NCBI GenBank assembly: GCA_902599315.1
Contig: CACKEY010000001.1
Coordinates: 547,328-611,327, forward strand
DNA: 64,000 nt
Direction: 5' to 3'
Origin: an uncultured SAR86 cluster bacterium
GTDB taxonomy: Bacteria > Pseudomonadota > Gammaproteobacteria > Magnimaribacterales > D2472
The notes beneath the pieces are model-generated. The model was given only the letters and a program-made list of their open reading frames with translations, did no database searches and was not told where the DNA came from. Position numbers and translations under genes: made by a program. Below are positions 33,289 to 44,680 of the stretch, piece after piece. Every line of letters begins with the position of its first letter. Within the stretch, counting starts at the first letter, position 1.

Positions 33289-35294
33289 AGACTCATCGGA
33301 ATATATCTCAGAGCCTCTTGGCTAAATAGATAAGTTTGATCCGAGTAATGGACTGACGACTCATTTCTTGATGATCCATAGTTATGCATACCATATATTT
33401 TTTTGCCGCTATCCTCATTGGCAATAATATAGAAGAGCCCATCGCCTCCTGACATATCTAAGCTTTTTGTTTCTGAATTTGGTGATCCATATACAGCTCT
33501 AAGAGTATCTACTGAGCCCTGGATCGGATAAGTTCTAGATCCCCTTGAAATAGTGTTTATTAAACCCCACTGATCAGAGAAATCTCTCTTTATTGTTTTA
33601 AAAATACTTTCACACTCTGCCTTTGCTGATTCATAAGGAGGAGTAGACTTACCATTCATTTCTGATATCCACTCTTGTGCCATAAAGCACATACCTAGGC
33701 CGGCATTTGTATTAAGGATGTCAGTTTTTCTATTCCAATTTTTAATTGCTTCTTGAATATTTTGATCATATTGAGCAATTGATTCTAAGTATTTAAATTG
33801 TCGAGAGTTCTTTGAATATGAGTTATCAAATTTAATTTCAATAAATCTGTTTAAATCAATGCTTTCATTTGATGAAAGAAGTTCATTTGCTACATAGGAT
33901 CTATTGGTAAGCCTTTTTTCATAATCAACAAATTTAGTAACTAATTTATTCTCTAAAGAGTATTTTCCCATAACATAAAATGGATTCTGATTAGTGCTTT
34001 GTAACCATCCATTTTGCGGATTGATGTATGTTGGAAGATTTTTGACTAAATTACTGTCATCCCAAATGTCTTTTGAACTTGAACTTTTAATTATGTGCCT
34101 AGCAATTGAAGCGTCCTGCCTAATAGGAATTCGACCATTATAAAAATATCCTATATTTCTCTCTGAATCCATGGTGACAAAGTTAAAGCTTGGAATCTTT
34201 CTTTTTAAAATCTGTTGCTGAAATTCATATACATTGCTTGCATTACCTATTTCATACCATCCTTCTATTTCATTAAAAGAGTTTTGATTTATGTGTCTAA
34301 GTGCAAAATATTTTCCCTCCATTTCTAATACCGGCCCAAATTTAGAGTACCTAAATTTTTGTTTTGTTCTAATTTTTAAAAACCCAAAAATCTTAAAAAA
34401 TAAATAATCTTCCTCTATCTCAAAAGATTCCCATACTCCATCAAGAAGATACTGATCTGGATTTTCAGGATTGATAGTTAACTCAAATATATCCATGACA
34501 TCAGGACGATTAACAGTAGCACCCCAACTCATAGTATTATTAAACCCAACATTGATTAAAAAGGATCCTGGAAAATTTCCGCCATGCCCATGCCAACCTG
34601 ATTTGCTCTCAATGTTAAGCTCATACCACCCAACTGGCCCTGAGAGGGGTTGATGAGAATTAATCAAAAGATAAGAAGCATTTGACTCTGCTTTGATTGA
34701 ATTAATGGCTATTGCATTAGAGCCTGTTGGAATCGATTGTTTCTCTTGGGAAGCTATTTGCGACAGATCCCTATCCAAACCAGCAAAAAATAGGTGCTGA
34801 ATATATGATCCAGCGATGATATCTTCTTGAGTAACCGGATGAAGTTTTTGATTCACTTTATTTGGATTTTGATTTGCGTACATGTTTACGCCATCTGCAT
34901 ATGCTTGAGCCATAGAAAGAATTTTTTTTGATAGTTGCTTCTTGCCAATATTTTCTACTTTAGAATGGATTTTTAATAATCTGACCAAATAATCAGTTTC
35001 AATGCTCTTAAGTCCATTATATAAAGCATTTTCACCACGATATAAAGGCATCAATTCTACTAGATCTTCATATGCATCTTCTGCATGGACAAAACCAATT
35101 CCAAATGCTACATCTTGATCAGTTTTTCCTTTAATGTAGGGCACTCCCCAAAAATCTCTGTTTATTATCATATTATATGTTTTAGAGACTTTATTTGATG
35201 GTCTTTTATCTAAAGATGAACAAGAAATCAATATAAAAATAACACTTAGGCATGCTATTTGATAGATATTAATATTTGAGTATTTTTTTGTCAC
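33285..35294 (-). CDS. Penicillin acylase family lipoprotein (Ntn-hydrolase)
   Basis: A 669-aa periplasmic or outer-membrane Ntn-hydrolase of the penicillin G acylase/AHL acylase/PvdQ superfamily. The N-terminus is a lipoprotein signal with Cys25 in 'ILISCSS'. The alpha chain has '[20 protein letters not shown]', typical of the family. Cleavage should expose Ser192 ('PTGSNAIAI') as N-terminal nucleophile, followed by '[19 protein letters not shown]' and '[12 protein letters not shown]'. It could cleave acyl-homoserine lactones, N-acyl amino acids or lipopeptides. It is a single gene; GTG start with a TACAAT 7 bases upstream. Confidence 0.9.
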   Translation of the reverse strand: MTKKYSNINIYQIACLSVIFILISCSSLDKRPSNKVSKTYNMIINRDFWGVPYIKGKTDQDVAFGIGFVHAEDAYEDLVELMPLYRGENALYNGLKSIETDYLVRLLKIHSKVENIGKKQLSKKILSMAQAYADGVNMYANQNPNKVNQKLHPVTQEDIIAGSYIQHLFFAGLDRDLSQIASQEKQSIPTGSNAIAINSIKAESNASYLLINSHQPLSGPVGWYELNIESKSGWHGHGGNFPGSFLINVGFNNTMSWGATVNRPDVMDIFELTINPENPDQYLLDGVWESFEIEEDYLFFKIFGFLKIRTKQKFRYSKFGPVLEMEGKYFALRHINQNSFNEIEGWYEIGNASNVYEFQQQILKRKIPSFNFVTMDSERNIGYFYNGRIPIRQDASIARHIIKSSSSKDIWDDSNLVKNLPTYINPQNGWLQSTNQNPFYVMGKYSLENKLVTKFVDYEKRLTNRSYVANELLSSNESIDLNRFIEIKFDNSYSKNSRQFKYLESIAQYDQNIQEAIKNWNRKTDILNTNAGLGMCFMAQEWISEMNGKSTPPYESAKAECESIFKTIKRDFSDQWGLINTISRGSRTYPIQGSVDTLRAVYGSPNSETKSLDMSGGDGLFYIIANEDSGKKIYGMHNYGSSRNESSVHYSDQTYLFSQEALRYIPMSL

Positions 35295-35301
35295 AAACGT
35301 T

Positions 35302-35307
35302 ATTGTA
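35302..35307 (-). promoter_or_regulatory. -10-like element 7 bases before the acylase GTG start
   Basis: TACAAT on the minus strand ends 7 bases before the GTG start at 35294. No ribosome-binding site precedes the start codon. A -35 element was not recognised, so this is a candidate leaderless start. Confidence 0.35.
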
Positions 35308-35342
35308 ATAGTTTCAATTAAAAATTCTCTAAATAAATATTT

Positions 35343-35363
35343 TTTTAGAAATTTTTTCTAAAA
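35343..35363. repeat. 9-bp inverted repeat in the acylase/aroC divergent region
   Basis: TTTTAGAAA (35343-35351) and TTTCTAAAA (35355-35363) form a perfect stem with a 3-base loop; a second small stem, AGTGC (35377-35381) with GCACT (35386-35390), follows. Both lie between divergent start codons, so they are more likely operators or leader hairpins than terminators. Very AT-rich composition lowers confidence. Confidence 0.35.
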
Positions 35364-35419
35364 TTACTATTTATGAAGTGCTATTGCACTCTTAATGGGC
35401 TCTAAGAAGCTTTTTGGTC

Positions 35420-35425
35420 TATAAT
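35420..35425 (+). promoter_or_regulatory. -10 element of aroC, 7 bases before ATG (leaderless start)
   Basis: A perfect TATAAT ends 7 bases before the aroC ATG at 35433, with no ribosome-binding site between. Transcription would start at or one base before the ATG. This would be the promoter for the long aroC-leuCDB-asd run. Confidence 0.45.
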
Positions 35426-35432
35426 CTCGCGT

Positions 35433-36518
35433 ATGTCAGGGAATACATTTGGAAAATTATTTCAAGTAACTACTTATGGGGAGAGCCATGGGAAGGCACT
35501 CGGGTGCGTTATAGATGGCTGCCCACCTCAAATAGAGATATCTGCTGATGATATTCAATCTGAGCTTAATCGCAGAAAGCCTGGCCAATCCGATATCACA
35601 ACTCAAAGAAAGGAAGCTGATATTGTAGAAATTTTGTCTGGAGTATTTGAAGGCAAGACACTTGGAACACCAATTAGTTTAATAATTTATAATCAAGATC
35701 AAAGATCAAAGGACTACTCTAATATTAAGGATGTTTTTCGTCCAAATCATGCTGATATAACTTATCAAGCTAAATATGGTCATCGAGACTATAGAGGAGG
35801 AGGTAGATCAAGTGCGAGAGAGACTGCAATGAGAGTTGCCGCTGGAGCAATAGCAAAAAAATATCTTAACTCTCATGGAATTCAAACCGAAGGTTACGTA
35901 AGCCAAATAGGTTCAATTTCTGCAGAGTATATTAATTTAACTAGTGCTAAAACTAACAAATACTTCTTTTGCGATGAGTCTAAATTAGAAGAATTAGATG
36001 CGATGTTTCTTGAATTGATTGAAGAGGGCAATTCTGTGGGTGCAAAACTAGGCGTTAGAGTCTCAAATTGTCCAATAGGATTAGGCGAGCCAGTCTTTGA
36101 CAAGATTGATGCAGACATAGCTAAGGCAATTATGAGCATTAATGCTGTGAAATCTGTGAGCATAGGACATGTCGACAATATTCTTGATCTAAAAGGCTCT
36201 GAGGCTAGAGACGAGATAACGAAAGAAGGTTTTAAATCAAATAATGCCGGAGGTATCTTGGGTGGAATTACAAATGGTGATTTGATAGAGTTGGAGTTTA
36301 TTGTCAAGCCAACTTCCAGCATCAAATCCACGGGTCAAACCATCAATACAGCTGGTGAAGAGGTAAAGGTAGAGGTCACTGGTAGGCATGATCCTTGTGT
36401 TGGCATCAGAGCCGTGCCGATTGCAGAAGCAATGATTAATTTAGTTCTAATGGATCACTTGCTTAGAAATCAGGCCCAATGTGGAAAAGTAGATCAATCT
36501 AGTCCGTTTGAGAATTAA
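35433..36518 (+). CDS. aroC: Chorismate synthase
   Basis: Makes chorismate from EPSP with reduced FMN, the last shikimate-pathway step. The 361-aa protein carries '[18 protein letters not shown]' (15-32), 'RRKPGQSDI', '[19 protein letters not shown]' and the C-terminal '[18 protein letters not shown]', all FMN/substrate-binding signatures. leuC begins 1 base after its stop, so this gene probably heads the leucine unit. Confidence 0.97.
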   Translation: MSGNTFGKLFQVTTYGESHGKALGCVIDGCPPQIEISADDIQSELNRRKPGQSDITTQRKEADIVEILSGVFEGKTLGTPISLIIYNQDQRSKDYSNIKDVFRPNHADITYQAKYGHRDYRGGGRSSARETAMRVAAGAIAKKYLNSHGIQTEGYVSQIGSISAEYINLTSAKTNKYFFCDESKLEELDAMFLELIEEGNSVGAKLGVRVSNCPIGLGEPVFDKIDADIAKAIMSINAVKSVSIGHVDNILDLKGSEARDEITKEGFKSNNAGGILGGITNGDLIELEFIVKPTSSIKSTGQTINTAGEEVKVEVTGRHDPCVGIRAVPIAEAMINLVLMDHLLRNQAQCGKVDQSSPFEN

Positions 36519-36519
36519 T

Positions 36520-37920
36520 ATGCCTGTTACTTTATATGACAAGCTCTGGGATGAGCATCTAGTTCAAACTGACGAAAATAATGAGTCACTTATTTATATT
36601 GATAGACATTACCTTCATGAGGTCACTTCACCTCAAGCTTTTGAAGGCCTAAGAAGGAAGCATTTAACTCCTTGGCGACTTGACGCAAATGTTGCAACGC
36701 CAGATCATAATGTACCTACTGATAGAGGAAATAAATTTGAAGCTGAGTCAATAAAAGATGAAGTTTCAAAGATTCAGGTAGTTGAGCTTGATAAAAACTG
36801 TAATAATTTTGGAATTCGTCAATTCGACATCACATCTTCTAAACAGGGAATTGTTCATGTAATGGGCCCTGAGCTTGGTTACACCTTGCCTGGCATGACT
36901 ATCGTATGCGGAGACTCTCATACTTCAACACATGGTGCATTTGGATGCTTGGCAATGGGCATTGGTACATCAGAAGTTGAGCATGTACTTGCAACTCAAT
37001 GTTTAAAAATTACTAAACTAAAAAATATGCAAGTTAATTTTCATGGTCAACCACGAACTGGAGTTACTTCAAAAGATATTATTTTGCATTTAATAAAATT
37101 AATTGGAACTGCTGGAGGTACTGGGCATGCAATAGAGTTTTCAGGTTCATACACATCATTAGCATCAATGGAATCAAGAATGACAATCTGCAATATGGCA
37201 ATTGAGGCTGGAGCAAAGGTCGGTCTTGTTGCAGTTGACTCAACAACTCTTGATTATGTTAAGCAGCATTCCAATTTATCAGATTCAATGTTTGATGAAG
37301 CGAGCCAATATTGGAAGACACTAAATTCTGATCGAGATGCAAATTTTGACAAGGTAATAAACATTGATGTATCCGAGATTAAGCCACAGGTTACTTGGGG
37401 CACTTCACCTGAAATGACAATAGATTTTGATGCTAAGGTACCATCTCAAGAGGATATTGATGAAGTAAATCTTGAGAATTTGTTACTCGCAAAAGCTTAT
37501 ATGGGCCTTGAAAAATCTCATACTTTACAAGATTTAAATTTTGACAAGATTTTTATTGGTTCTTGCACTAATTCAAGAATAGAAGATCTCCGTGCTGCTG
37601 CCAATGCAGTTAAAGGAAAGAGAATTTCTAAAAGTATAATTGAAGCGATTGTAGTTCCAGGCTCTGGTATGGTCAAAGCTCAAGCAGAGGAAGAAGGATT
37701 AGATAAGATTTTTATAGATGCAGGTTTTTTGTGGAGAGATCCAGGCTGTTCTATGTGTTTAGGTATGAATCCTGATCAGCTAAAGCCATATGAACGTTGT
37801 GCTTCTACTTCTAATAGGAATTTTGAAGGAAGACAAGGCAACCTTGGAAGAACTCATTTGATGAGTCCATTGATGGCTGCATTAACAGCAATAAACGGCA
37901 AAATAACTGATCCATCATGA
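36520..37920 (+). CDS. leuC: 3-Isopropylmalate dehydratase large subunit
   Basis: With LeuD isomerises 2- to 3-isopropylmalate using a [4Fe-4S] cluster. The ATG at 36520 gives '[15 protein letters not shown]', matching the family; an upstream TTG would overlap the aroC stop. Cluster cysteines are in '[16 protein letters not shown]' and 'GCSMCLGMN'; '[14 protein letters not shown]' is the substrate loop. The 466-aa length is standard. Overlaps leuD by 4 bases. Confidence 0.97.
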   Translation: MPVTLYDKLWDEHLVQTDENNESLIYIDRHYLHEVTSPQAFEGLRRKHLTPWRLDANVATPDHNVPTDRGNKFEAESIKDEVSKIQVVELDKNCNNFGIRQFDITSSKQGIVHVMGPELGYTLPGMTIVCGDSHTSTHGAFGCLAMGIGTSEVEHVLATQCLKITKLKNMQVNFHGQPRTGVTSKDIILHLIKLIGTAGGTGHAIEFSGSYTSLASMESRMTICNMAIEAGAKVGLVAVDSTTLDYVKQHSNLSDSMFDEASQYWKTLNSDRDANFDKVINIDVSEIKPQVTWGTSPEMTIDFDAKVPSQEDIDEVNLENLLLAKAYMGLEKSHTLQDLNFDKIFIGSCTNSRIEDLRAAANAVKGKRISKSIIEAIVVPGSGMVKAQAEEEGLDKIFIDAGFLWRDPGCSMCLGMNPDQLKPYERCASTSNRNFEGRQGNLGRTHLMSPLMAALTAINGKITDPS

Positions 37921-38558
37921 TTAATCCAATAATCTCAGGCATAGTTGCAACCTTTGATAGGGACAACATTGATACAGATCAAATTATCCCTACTGAATAC
38001 CTTAAGTCTATTAAAAAATTTGGTTTTGGAGACTTCCTTTTTGATGGTTGGAGATATTTAGATGAGGGACGGCTTGACATGACCTCAGAGGATCGTTCAA
38101 AAAATTATGATTTTATCCTAAATAAAGAGCCCTATACTAAGTCTCAAATTCTATTAACACGTGATAACTTTGGTTGCGGTTCAAGCAGAGAACATGCAGT
38201 CTGGGCTTTAAGAGATTTTGGTTTTAAAGCGGTAATCGCCAGTTCATTTGGAGATATTTTTTATAACAATTGTTTTAAGAACTCAGTTCTACCAATTAAG
38301 CTGACTATTGAAGAGATTAATCATCTATTTGAAATTACTGCAAATTCTCCAATTAGCTTTGAGATTGATTTAGCAAAAAAAGCTATTAAATATGATCAAG
38401 TCTCCAGCTACTCATTCGATGTAAAGGAAAGCCTGCTTGAGCGAATTATTCATAATCTAGATGATGTAGATATTACCCTAAAACATAAAGAACAGATTGA
38501 AGCTTATGAACTTTCAAGAAGACAGCAAAGACCGTGGCTCTTTGATTACAGTAATTAA
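37917..38558 (+). CDS. leuD: 3-Isopropylmalate dehydratase small subunit
   Basis: The swivel-domain subunit of isopropylmalate isomerase, 213 aa. '[13 protein letters not shown]', '[17 protein letters not shown]' (substrate specificity loop) and '[11 protein letters not shown]' are diagnostic. ATG overlaps the leuC stop (ATGA), so the two subunits are translationally coupled; leuB follows 8 bases downstream. Confidence 0.97.
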   Translation: MINPIISGIVATFDRDNIDTDQIIPTEYLKSIKKFGFGDFLFDGWRYLDEGRLDMTSEDRSKNYDFILNKEPYTKSQILLTRDNFGCGSSREHAVWALRDFGFKAVIASSFGDIFYNNCFKNSVLPIKLTIEEINHLFEITANSPISFEIDLAKKAIKYDQVSSYSFDVKESLLERIIHNLDDVDITLKHKEQIEAYELSRRQQRPWLFDYSN

Positions 38559-38566
38559 CTCTAAAA

Positions 38567-39649
38567 ATGACAAAAAATATATTAATTCTTCCAGGAGACG
38601 GCATTGGGCAAGAAGTTACCTCTGCAATGAGAGAAGTGCTTTCTTATCTTATTGATGAACAAGGCTTAGATTTAAATATATCTGAAAGAGATGTAGGTGG
38701 CTCATCTTATGATCAGTTTGGGGTCCCTTTAACAGAAGAAACATTAGAAATTGCAAAAAAATCCGATGCAATTTTATTTGGAGCCGTAGGAGGACCACAA
38801 TGGGACGACCTAGACTGGGATCATCGACCAGAACAAGCTTTATTAGCGCTTAGAAAATCTCTTGGGTTATTTGCTAACTTAAGACCTGCTTTTCTGTTTA
38901 ACGAGCTTGCATCTGCCTCTCCTTTAAAAAATAACATTATTGAAAATTTAGATATTCTTATAGTCAGAGAGCTTACTGGAGGTATTTATTTTGGTGAGCC
39001 TCGTGGAATTGTTGAAAATGAATCTCCTAAATATAGCTTTAATACGATGATATATAACGAAGATGAAATAAGAAGAATAGCTAAGGTGGCTTTTGAAGCC
39101 GCTATGAACAGAAATAAAAAGCTATGCTCAGTTGAAAAGGCTAACGTTTTAGAGGTTTCAAAATTTTGGAGAAGTATCGTAACTGAAATGAGTTCAGAAT
39201 ACCCAGAGGTCGAACTATCTCATCAGCTTGCCGATAATACTGCTATGCAACTAGTTCTTAATCCCAATCAATATGATGTAATTGTTTCAAGCAATCTTTT
39301 TGGAGACATACTCTCAGATATTGCCGCAACTTTGAGTGGCTCTATCGGAATGCTTCCCTCAGCATCTTTAAATAGTTCTTCTCAAGGGATGTATGAACCT
39401 TGTCATGGAAGTGCTCCAGATATAGCAGGTCAAGGCATTGCAAATCCAATTGCTATGATAGCTTCTCTGGCAATGGCCTTTGAATATTCTCTTGATAGAA
39501 TTGATCTTGCAAGGAGAATTGAAGCAGCAATTAAAACATTTATCAGCAAAGGGTTTAGAACAAAAGATATTGCTTCTTCAGAAGAATTCATAAAAACTCA
39601 GGAAGTTGCCCCGATAATTATCAGTATTCTAAAGGATGGGCATGAATAG
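38567..39649 (+). CDS. leuB: 3-Isopropylmalate dehydrogenase
   Basis: NAD-dependent oxidative decarboxylation of 3-isopropylmalate in leucine synthesis. The 360-aa protein has '[14 protein letters not shown]' (8-21), '[20 protein letters not shown]', '[14 protein letters not shown]', the catalytic Lys in '[13 protein letters not shown]', and '[18 protein letters not shown]'. The asd start codon lies inside its 3' end (14-base overlap). Confidence 0.97.
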   Translation: MTKNILILPGDGIGQEVTSAMREVLSYLIDEQGLDLNISERDVGGSSYDQFGVPLTEETLEIAKKSDAILFGAVGGPQWDDLDWDHRPEQALLALRKSLGLFANLRPAFLFNELASASPLKNNIIENLDILIVRELTGGIYFGEPRGIVENESPKYSFNTMIYNEDEIRRIAKVAFEAAMNRNKKLCSVEKANVLEVSKFWRSIVTEMSSEYPEVELSHQLADNTAMQLVLNPNQYDVIVSSNLFGDILSDIAATLSGSIGMLPSASLNSSSQGMYEPCHGSAPDIAGQGIANPIAMIASLAMAFEYSLDRIDLARRIEAAIKTFISKGFRTKDIASSEEFIKTQEVAPIIISILKDGHE

Positions 39650-40664
39650 GGGCGTATCTCTAGCTTTGGTTGGCGCATCCGGTGTTGTTGGATCAAAAAT
39701 TATAAAGCTATTGGAAAAAAGAACTTTTCCCATAACGCAATTTATACCTCTTGGAGATTCAACAGTTGGATCATTAATTCAATTGAATAATAAGCAATAC
39801 AAAGTTGAGTCTTTGAAAAACTTTCATCCAGAAAAAAAACAATTGATAATTTTTTCTGCTGGATCAAGTATTGCAGAAAAATATGCAAGAGAGTTTGTTG
39901 ATGCAGGTAGTTTTGTCATCGACTTATCCTCTAATTTTAGATATGAAGATGATGTTCCATTAATTATTCCTGAAATCAATGGCGACATTCTTAAGGGCCT
40001 ATCAAAACCATCTCTAATTGCGAATCCAAATTGTTCCACTGCTCAGTTACTTATGGCCTTAAAACCAATTCATGATAAAGCACAAATCAAGTTTTTAAAT
40101 ATAGCAACTTACCAGGCAGTCTCCGGAACTGGAAAGGCTGCATTAGAAGAGTTACATAATCAAACTTATTTTAAAGATTCAGAGAATCAATCACAGATTT
40201 ATCCTAAGCAAATAGCTTTTAATGTAATTCCTCAGTGTGATGTTTTTTTAGACAATAATTTTACTAAAGAAGAAATGAAGTTAACTTGGGAAACTCATAA
40301 AATTCTTGATCCAAATATTCAAATTCAGGCAACCTGCGTTCGCGTGCCAGTGCTTAATGGACATTCTGAGGCAGTATTCTTTAGGGTATCTAAAGAAATA
40401 TCTCGTGAAGAGATAATTAAAATTTTAGAAAAAACACCTGGTTTAAAAGTTCTTGATGATCCTAAGAAGGGCGAGTATCCAACTCCTGTTGAAAATGCAA
40501 TTGATACGGAGGATGTGTATGTTGGAAGAATCCGATCACAAAATATTGATGACGATTGCTGGATTTCAATGTGGATAGTTGCCGATAATGTGTATGGGAA
40601 AGGAGCAGCCTTAAACGCTGTCCAGATATGCGAGGAACTTCTTAACAGAGGGCCATTAAAATGA
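39636..40664 (+). CDS. asd: Aspartate-semialdehyde dehydrogenase
   Basis: Converts aspartyl phosphate to aspartate semialdehyde for lysine, threonine and methionine synthesis. The 342-aa protein has the NADP fold '[16 protein letters not shown]' (11-26), the nucleophile Cys133 in '[15 protein letters not shown]', and '[13 protein letters not shown]' with the substrate-binding residues. The ATG at 39642 two codons in is an equally possible start. It lies between leuB and fimV as in Pseudomonas. Confidence 0.96.
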   Translation: MGMNRGVSLALVGASGVVGSKIIKLLEKRTFPITQFIPLGDSTVGSLIQLNNKQYKVESLKNFHPEKKQLIIFSAGSSIAEKYAREFVDAGSFVIDLSSNFRYEDDVPLIIPEINGDILKGLSKPSLIANPNCSTAQLLMALKPIHDKAQIKFLNIATYQAVSGTGKAALEELHNQTYFKDSENQSQIYPKQIAFNVIPQCDVFLDNNFTKEEMKLTWETHKILDPNIQIQATCVRVPVLNGHSEAVFFRVSKEISREEIIKILEKTPGLKVLDDPKKGEYPTPVENAIDTEDVYVGRIRSQNIDDDCWISMWIVADNVYGKGAALNAVQICEELLNRGPLK

Positions 40665-42079
40665 AAAAGTTTTTTCTTTTAATTATCCTTTTAAGTTCTG
40701 AGCTTTTTTCAAGTACCATTATTGGAAATCCCGATGTAGAGGTTAATTCAGAGGGATTATATTTAATTCAGATTAAACTCACTTCAACTATGGATATTAC
40801 TGAGGATGATATCTTTATTACCAACTTTAAGTCAGATGAAGAATTATCTGATTTAAATTTTGAATTCAAAATTTTTGAAAATCTTCAGGATTACAAACGC
40901 CTTACTTTGGCCATTCCGAAGGATTACTCAGAAGATTATATTTCTTTCAGACTAGATATCAAAAAGGAATTAAAAAAAGATATCTTTATATTTCTTCCGC
41001 AAAATAATTTCGTCGGCAAAGAAAAAGCTCAAGTGTCTTTTAAACTTCCAGCAAAGAAAATCTCTGATGAACCTCAAAAATATGATTTAACAAATATATT
41101 CTCTGACGAGGCTAAAGATAATGAGGATCCTGAGCCTATTGAGCCAAATGTTTTCTCTCTTGCAAAGCCAATCGATAATAACAATGGAAATCTTAAAGAT
41201 ATTAAAAGTACACCAATTAGCGAAATCAATGATAATAAGAAAAATCTTCAAGATTTTGAAACTATATCAAGCACCGAAGTTGAGACGATATGGAGCATTT
41301 CGAAGTCTGTAAGTCAAAAGTATGATGCTTCGATTTATCAAATTATGTGGGGATTTTATCTTGAGAATCCAAATGCATTTATCGATGATAATATTCATTT
41401 GGTAAGAGCAGATGTTGATCTTGCCTTACCCTCACAAGAACTAGTTTCATCAACATCCGAGATTAGTATCAAAGAATCTGTTGTTTTCATGGAAACAAGA
41501 AAAAATCAGCTTCAAAGGTACTCAATGAAACCAATTTTAAAGTTAACAGCACCAGAAGAAATCTTCACAGATTCATCAATCAAAGATAATTCTAATAAAA
41601 GCTCAGACTCTAAATTGCAAACTGACTCAATTTTAGAAATTGATAACTCTCAATTAAATTCTTCCGAAATAGTGTCAAAGAATACCTCAATCATTGAATT
41701 AAAGTCCCAAACTGACTTAAGCCTGAAATCAGATGCCTCAAAAAATTCTCAAGTATTTGCATTGAAAGATTTATTTTGGGTCGGTCTTTTATCATTGCTT
41801 TTAGGTTTTGCAATAGCTTATATACTTATTCGGTCAAGTAAAAAGCCTTCATTCACAAAAGCAGTTCTAGAAGAGGATTTACAGGATGAAGACGATACAT
41901 TTCAAACAAATTTAAGTATAAGCAATGATATTGAAACTCAGGAATTAGACCTAGTGAGAACATATATTGCAATGGATGACTGGGAAAGCGCAGAAAAGAT
42001 TCTAATAAAACTTATATCTAGCTCAAAAAATAATCTTATTGTTTCTGAAGCTCAATTACTTTTAAAAGAAAAAAAATAA
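40661..42079 (+). CDS. FimV/HubP-like polar membrane protein, short form
   Basis: A 472-aa single-pass membrane protein in the fimV position between asd and truA. Visible parts are a signal peptide (1-18), a FimV-type N-terminal beta domain (about 20-130), an acidic low-complexity linker, a LysM-like module at about 208-258 ('VETIWSISKSVSQKYDASIY' and 'NPNAFIDDN'), a transmembrane helix near 370-392 and a C-terminal FimV/TPR-like domain ('LDLVRTYIAMDDWESAEKIL'). Pseudomonas FimV is about 900 aa; here the linkers are much shorter. The family organises polar proteins and peptidoglycan-linked pilus or flagellar machinery. Identification rests on domain order and synteny. Confidence 0.82.
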   Translation: MKKFFLLIILLSSELFSSTIIGNPDVEVNSEGLYLIQIKLTSTMDITEDDIFITNFKSDEELSDLNFEFKIFENLQDYKRLTLAIPKDYSEDYISFRLDIKKELKKDIFIFLPQNNFVGKEKAQVSFKLPAKKISDEPQKYDLTNIFSDEAKDNEDPEPIEPNVFSLAKPIDNNNGNLKDIKSTPISEINDNKKNLQDFETISSTEVETIWSISKSVSQKYDASIYQIMWGFYLENPNAFIDDNIHLVRADVDLALPSQELVSSTSEISIKESVVFMETRKNQLQRYSMKPILKLTAPEEIFTDSSIKDNSNKSSDSKLQTDSILEIDNSQLNSSEIVSKNTSIIELKSQTDLSLKSDASKNSQVFALKDLFWVGLLSLLLGFAIAYILIRSSKKPSFTKAVLEEDLQDEDDTFQTNLSISNDIETQELDLVRTYIAMDDWESAEKILIKLISSSKNNLIVSEAQLLLKEKK

Positions 42080-42082
42080 ATT

Positions 42083-42877
42083 GTGAGATTTGTAGGTATT
42101 TGTCAATACGATGGTTCAAATTATTCAGGATTTCAATCTCAAAAAAATGCCTCCTCCATCCAAGATTATCTTGAGTTTGCTATAGGATCAATTGGGACTC
42201 TCGAGGGTCGCATTAATTATGCTGGCAGAACTGACGCAGGAGTTCATGCAACAGGCCAAATTTTTGATTTCTTGACAAATAATGATAGAGATACAAACCA
42301 ATGGCTTAAAGGTTTAAATTCTCTGTTACCAAATGATATTTCTGTATCATCCATCCAAAAGGTCTCTGAGAAATTTCATTCAAGGTTTGATGCAATTAAT
42401 CGAACTTATTCTTATGTTATATACGTCGGGAAGGCTGAACCAATTTTTTTTAGAGATTATGTTTATTGGGAAAAAAATAAGATTGATTTGGATATTATGA
42501 GAGATGAGGCTTCTCATTTAATTGGAACTCATAACTTTAACTCATTTAGGGGTTCAAAATGTACTTCAAAAAATCCAGTTAGAACAATTAAAAGTATTGA
42601 TATTACAAAAAAAGAAAATTTTATAATTATTACACTATGTGCGAATGCTTATTTGTATAATATGGTGAGGATTATTGTTGGCACATTATTGGAAATATCT
42701 AAAGGTTCTTCAAAAAATATAAATGCTATCTTAAATTCACAAGATCGAAAAAATGCAGGGAATACTGCAAAAGCTAGAGGACTTTTTTTTACAGGTGCTG
42801 AGTATAAAAAGATTGATTTAGATATAAGTTCAAGAATATCTAATCCTTTAAGTTTTTTAATGAGCTCAAGGATATGA
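42083..42877 (+). CDS. truA: tRNA pseudouridine synthase A (38-40)
   Basis: Forms pseudouridine at tRNA positions 38-40. The 264-aa protein starts at GTG 42083 ('MRFVGICQYDGSNYSGFQSQ'). The catalytic Asp51 lies in 'YAGRTDAGVHATGQ', and 'RFDAINRTYSYVIY' and 'YNMVRIIVGTLLEI' are further family blocks. Placement after fimV and before trpF is the Pseudomonas order. Confidence 0.96.
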   Translation: MRFVGICQYDGSNYSGFQSQKNASSIQDYLEFAIGSIGTLEGRINYAGRTDAGVHATGQIFDFLTNNDRDTNQWLKGLNSLLPNDISVSSIQKVSEKFHSRFDAINRTYSYVIYVGKAEPIFFRDYVYWEKNKIDLDIMRDEASHLIGTHNFNSFRGSKCTSKNPVRTIKSIDITKKENFIIITLCANAYLYNMVRIIVGTLLEISKGSSKNINAILNSQDRKNAGNTAKARGLFFTGAEYKKIDLDISSRISNPLSFLMSSRI

Positions 42878-43473
42878 AACTAAAAATTTGTGGAATACGC
42901 GACATTGATATATTGAAATATACTTGTGATATGGGAGTTAACTTCGCTGGATTCATCATGCCTGATGATAGCCCAAGAAAGATTTCTAATAATTTTATAT
43001 CTTCTCTAGAAAACTTTAATTTTAAAGATACATTACCGGTTTTCGTTTTTGTTAATCCATCTAGGGCTGAAGTATTAGAAATTACAACAAAATTTAATAA
43101 TGCTATTTTGCAATTTCATGGAGATGAGAGTGAAGATTTTTGTAAACAATTCAACCAACCGTTTTGGAAAACTATCAGAATTAAAAATTCTCAATCTCTT
43201 GAGTCAATAAATAATTTCGCATCCGCAGATGCTTTGCTTTTAGAAACTTATGTAGATGATTCTTATGGTGGAACTGGAAAAGTATTTGACTGGACTCTGT
43301 TAAGAAATATTCAGCTTTGTAAAAAATTTGTGCTAGCAGGTGGAATTAACTCCAAGAATATAAAAGAAGCAATCTCTTTAAATCCTTGGTGTATTGATGT
43401 TAACTCTGGGGTAGAATCATCACTCGCCTTTAAAGATAAATCTTTAATGGCTCAAATAATAAAAAACTTTTAA
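42874..43473 (+). CDS. trpF: Phosphoribosylanthranilate isomerase
   Basis: Third pathway-specific step of tryptophan synthesis (PRA to CdRP). The 199-aa TIM barrel shows '[14 protein letters not shown]' (3-16, catalytic Cys), '[14 protein letters not shown]', 'LQFHGDES', 'GTGKVFDW' (catalytic Asp) and '[12 protein letters not shown]'. Four-base overlap with truA; trpB starts 1 base after the stop. Confidence 0.95.
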   Translation: MKLKICGIRDIDILKYTCDMGVNFAGFIMPDDSPRKISNNFISSLENFNFKDTLPVFVFVNPSRAEVLEITTKFNNAILQFHGDESEDFCKQFNQPFWKTIRIKNSQSLESINNFASADALLLETYVDDSYGGTGKVFDWTLLRNIQLCKKFVLAGGINSKNIKEAISLNPWCIDVNSGVESSLAFKDKSLMAQIIKNF

Positions 43474-43474
43474 A

Positions 43475-44680
43475 ATGAATAATTTATCTAATTTACCGAA
43501 TTCCGATGGTTTCTTCGGGGAATATGGAGGAAAGTTTGTTCCTGAAACATTAATGCATGCACTTAAAGAGCTAGATGAGACATATTCAAAGTTAAAAAAT
43601 AACCCAAAATTTATTGAAGAAATTGACCAAGATCTAGTTCAATTTGTTGGTAGACCATCTCCATTATATTTTGCAAAAAGATTAACTAATCATTACTCTG
43701 GACCTCAAATATGGTTAAAAAGAGAAGATCTAAATCACACCGGAGCTCATAAGATCAACAATACTGTTGGACAGATATTGCTTGCAAAAGCTATGGGCAA
43801 AAAAAGGATAATTGCTGAAACAGGGGCGGGACAGCACGGAGTCGCAACTGCAACTGTCGCAGCAAGGCTGGGTCTTGAGTGTCATATCTATATGGGAGCC
43901 AAAGATGTAGAGAGACAGTCACTTAATGTTTACAGAATTAAGTTATTGGGAGCAGAGGTTCATGCTGTTGACTCTGGTACCGCTACACTCAAGGATGCCT
44001 TGAATGAGGCCATGAGAGATTGGGTAACAAATATTGAGGATACTTATTACATCATTGGCAGTGTTACAGGGCCGCATCCTTATCCAATGATAGTGAGAGA
44101 TTTTAATGCCATTGTTGGAAGAGAACTCAGAAAACAATCCATCGAACAATTTTCTCAATATCCAGATGCAATTATTGCTTGTGTTGGTGGTGGATCAAAT
44201 GCAATGGGAATTTTCTATCCTTTTCTTGAGGAATCTAATGTTGAGCTGATAGGTGTTGAGGCTGCCGGCAGTGGTTTAATGAGCGGGAAGCATGCAGCTC
44301 CATTAAATGATGGAGAGCCAGGCATTCTGCATGGAGCTAAGAGTTATTTAATGCAAGATGAAAATGGCCAGGTAATAGACACTCACTCTGTTTCAGCCGG
44401 TTTAGATTATCCAGGAGTTGGCCCAGAGCACTCAAATTTAAAAGATTCTGGAAGAGCAAATTATATTGCTGTAGATGACAAAGAAGTAATAGATTCATTT
44501 CACTTAATAACAAAACTTGAAGGGATAATGCCCGCTTTAGAGACTGCTCATGCATTTGCTGCTCTAGATCATATCGCAAAAAATTATACATCTAATCAAC
44601 ATATAGTAATTAATGTTTCTGGTAGAGGAGATAAAGACATTAATACAGTTGCTACAATGGATGGAATATCCCTTGACTAG
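43475..44680 (+). CDS. trpB: Tryptophan synthase beta subunit
   Basis: PLP enzyme condensing indole with serine. The 401-aa protein has '[14 protein letters not shown]' (14-27), the PLP lysine Lys93 in '[10 protein letters not shown]', '[12 protein letters not shown]' and the phosphate-binding '[12 protein letters not shown]'. In Pseudomonas trpBA is elsewhere; here it sits between trpF and accD. The trpA start lies inside its 3' end. Confidence 0.97.
   Translation: MNNLSNLPNSDGFFGEYGGKFVPETLMHALKELDETYSKLKNNPKFIEEIDQDLVQFVGRPSPLYFAKRLTNHYSGPQIWLKREDLNHTGAHKINNTVGQILLAKAMGKKRIIAETGAGQHGVATATVAARLGLECHIYMGAKDVERQSLNVYRIKLLGAEVHAVDSGTATLKDALNEAMRDWVTNIEDTYYIIGSVTGPHPYPMIVRDFNAIVGRELRKQSIEQFSQYPDAIIACVGGGSNAMGIFYPFLEESNVELIGVEAAGSGLMSGKHAAPLNDGEPGILHGAKSYLMQDENGQVIDTHSVSAGLDYPGVGPEHSNLKDSGRANYIAVDDKEVIDSFHLITKLEGIMPALETAHAFAALDHIAKNYTSNQHIVINVSGRGDKDINTVATMDGISLD

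Noticed and set aside
33285..35294. A beta-lactam resistance role for the penicillin acylase family protein
   Set aside because: The family name is historical; most members act on other N-acyl compounds and nothing around the gene suggests antibiotic resistance.
35343..35363. The 9-bp inverted repeat as an intrinsic terminator
   Set aside because: Both flanking genes are transcribed away from it, and the stem is made almost only of A-T pairs.
35894..36331. A 145-codon minus-strand frame inside aroC
   Set aside because: It is antisense to conserved chorismate synthase motifs and has no start signal or recognisable domain.
36508..36519. A TTG start for leuC upstream of 36520
   Set aside because: It would overlap the aroC stop, and the ATG at 36520 matches the standard LeuC N-terminus.
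44613..44680. A trpB-trpA frameshift fusion
   Set aside because: trpB has a normal C-terminus and stop, and trpA has a plausible independent TTG or ATG start.
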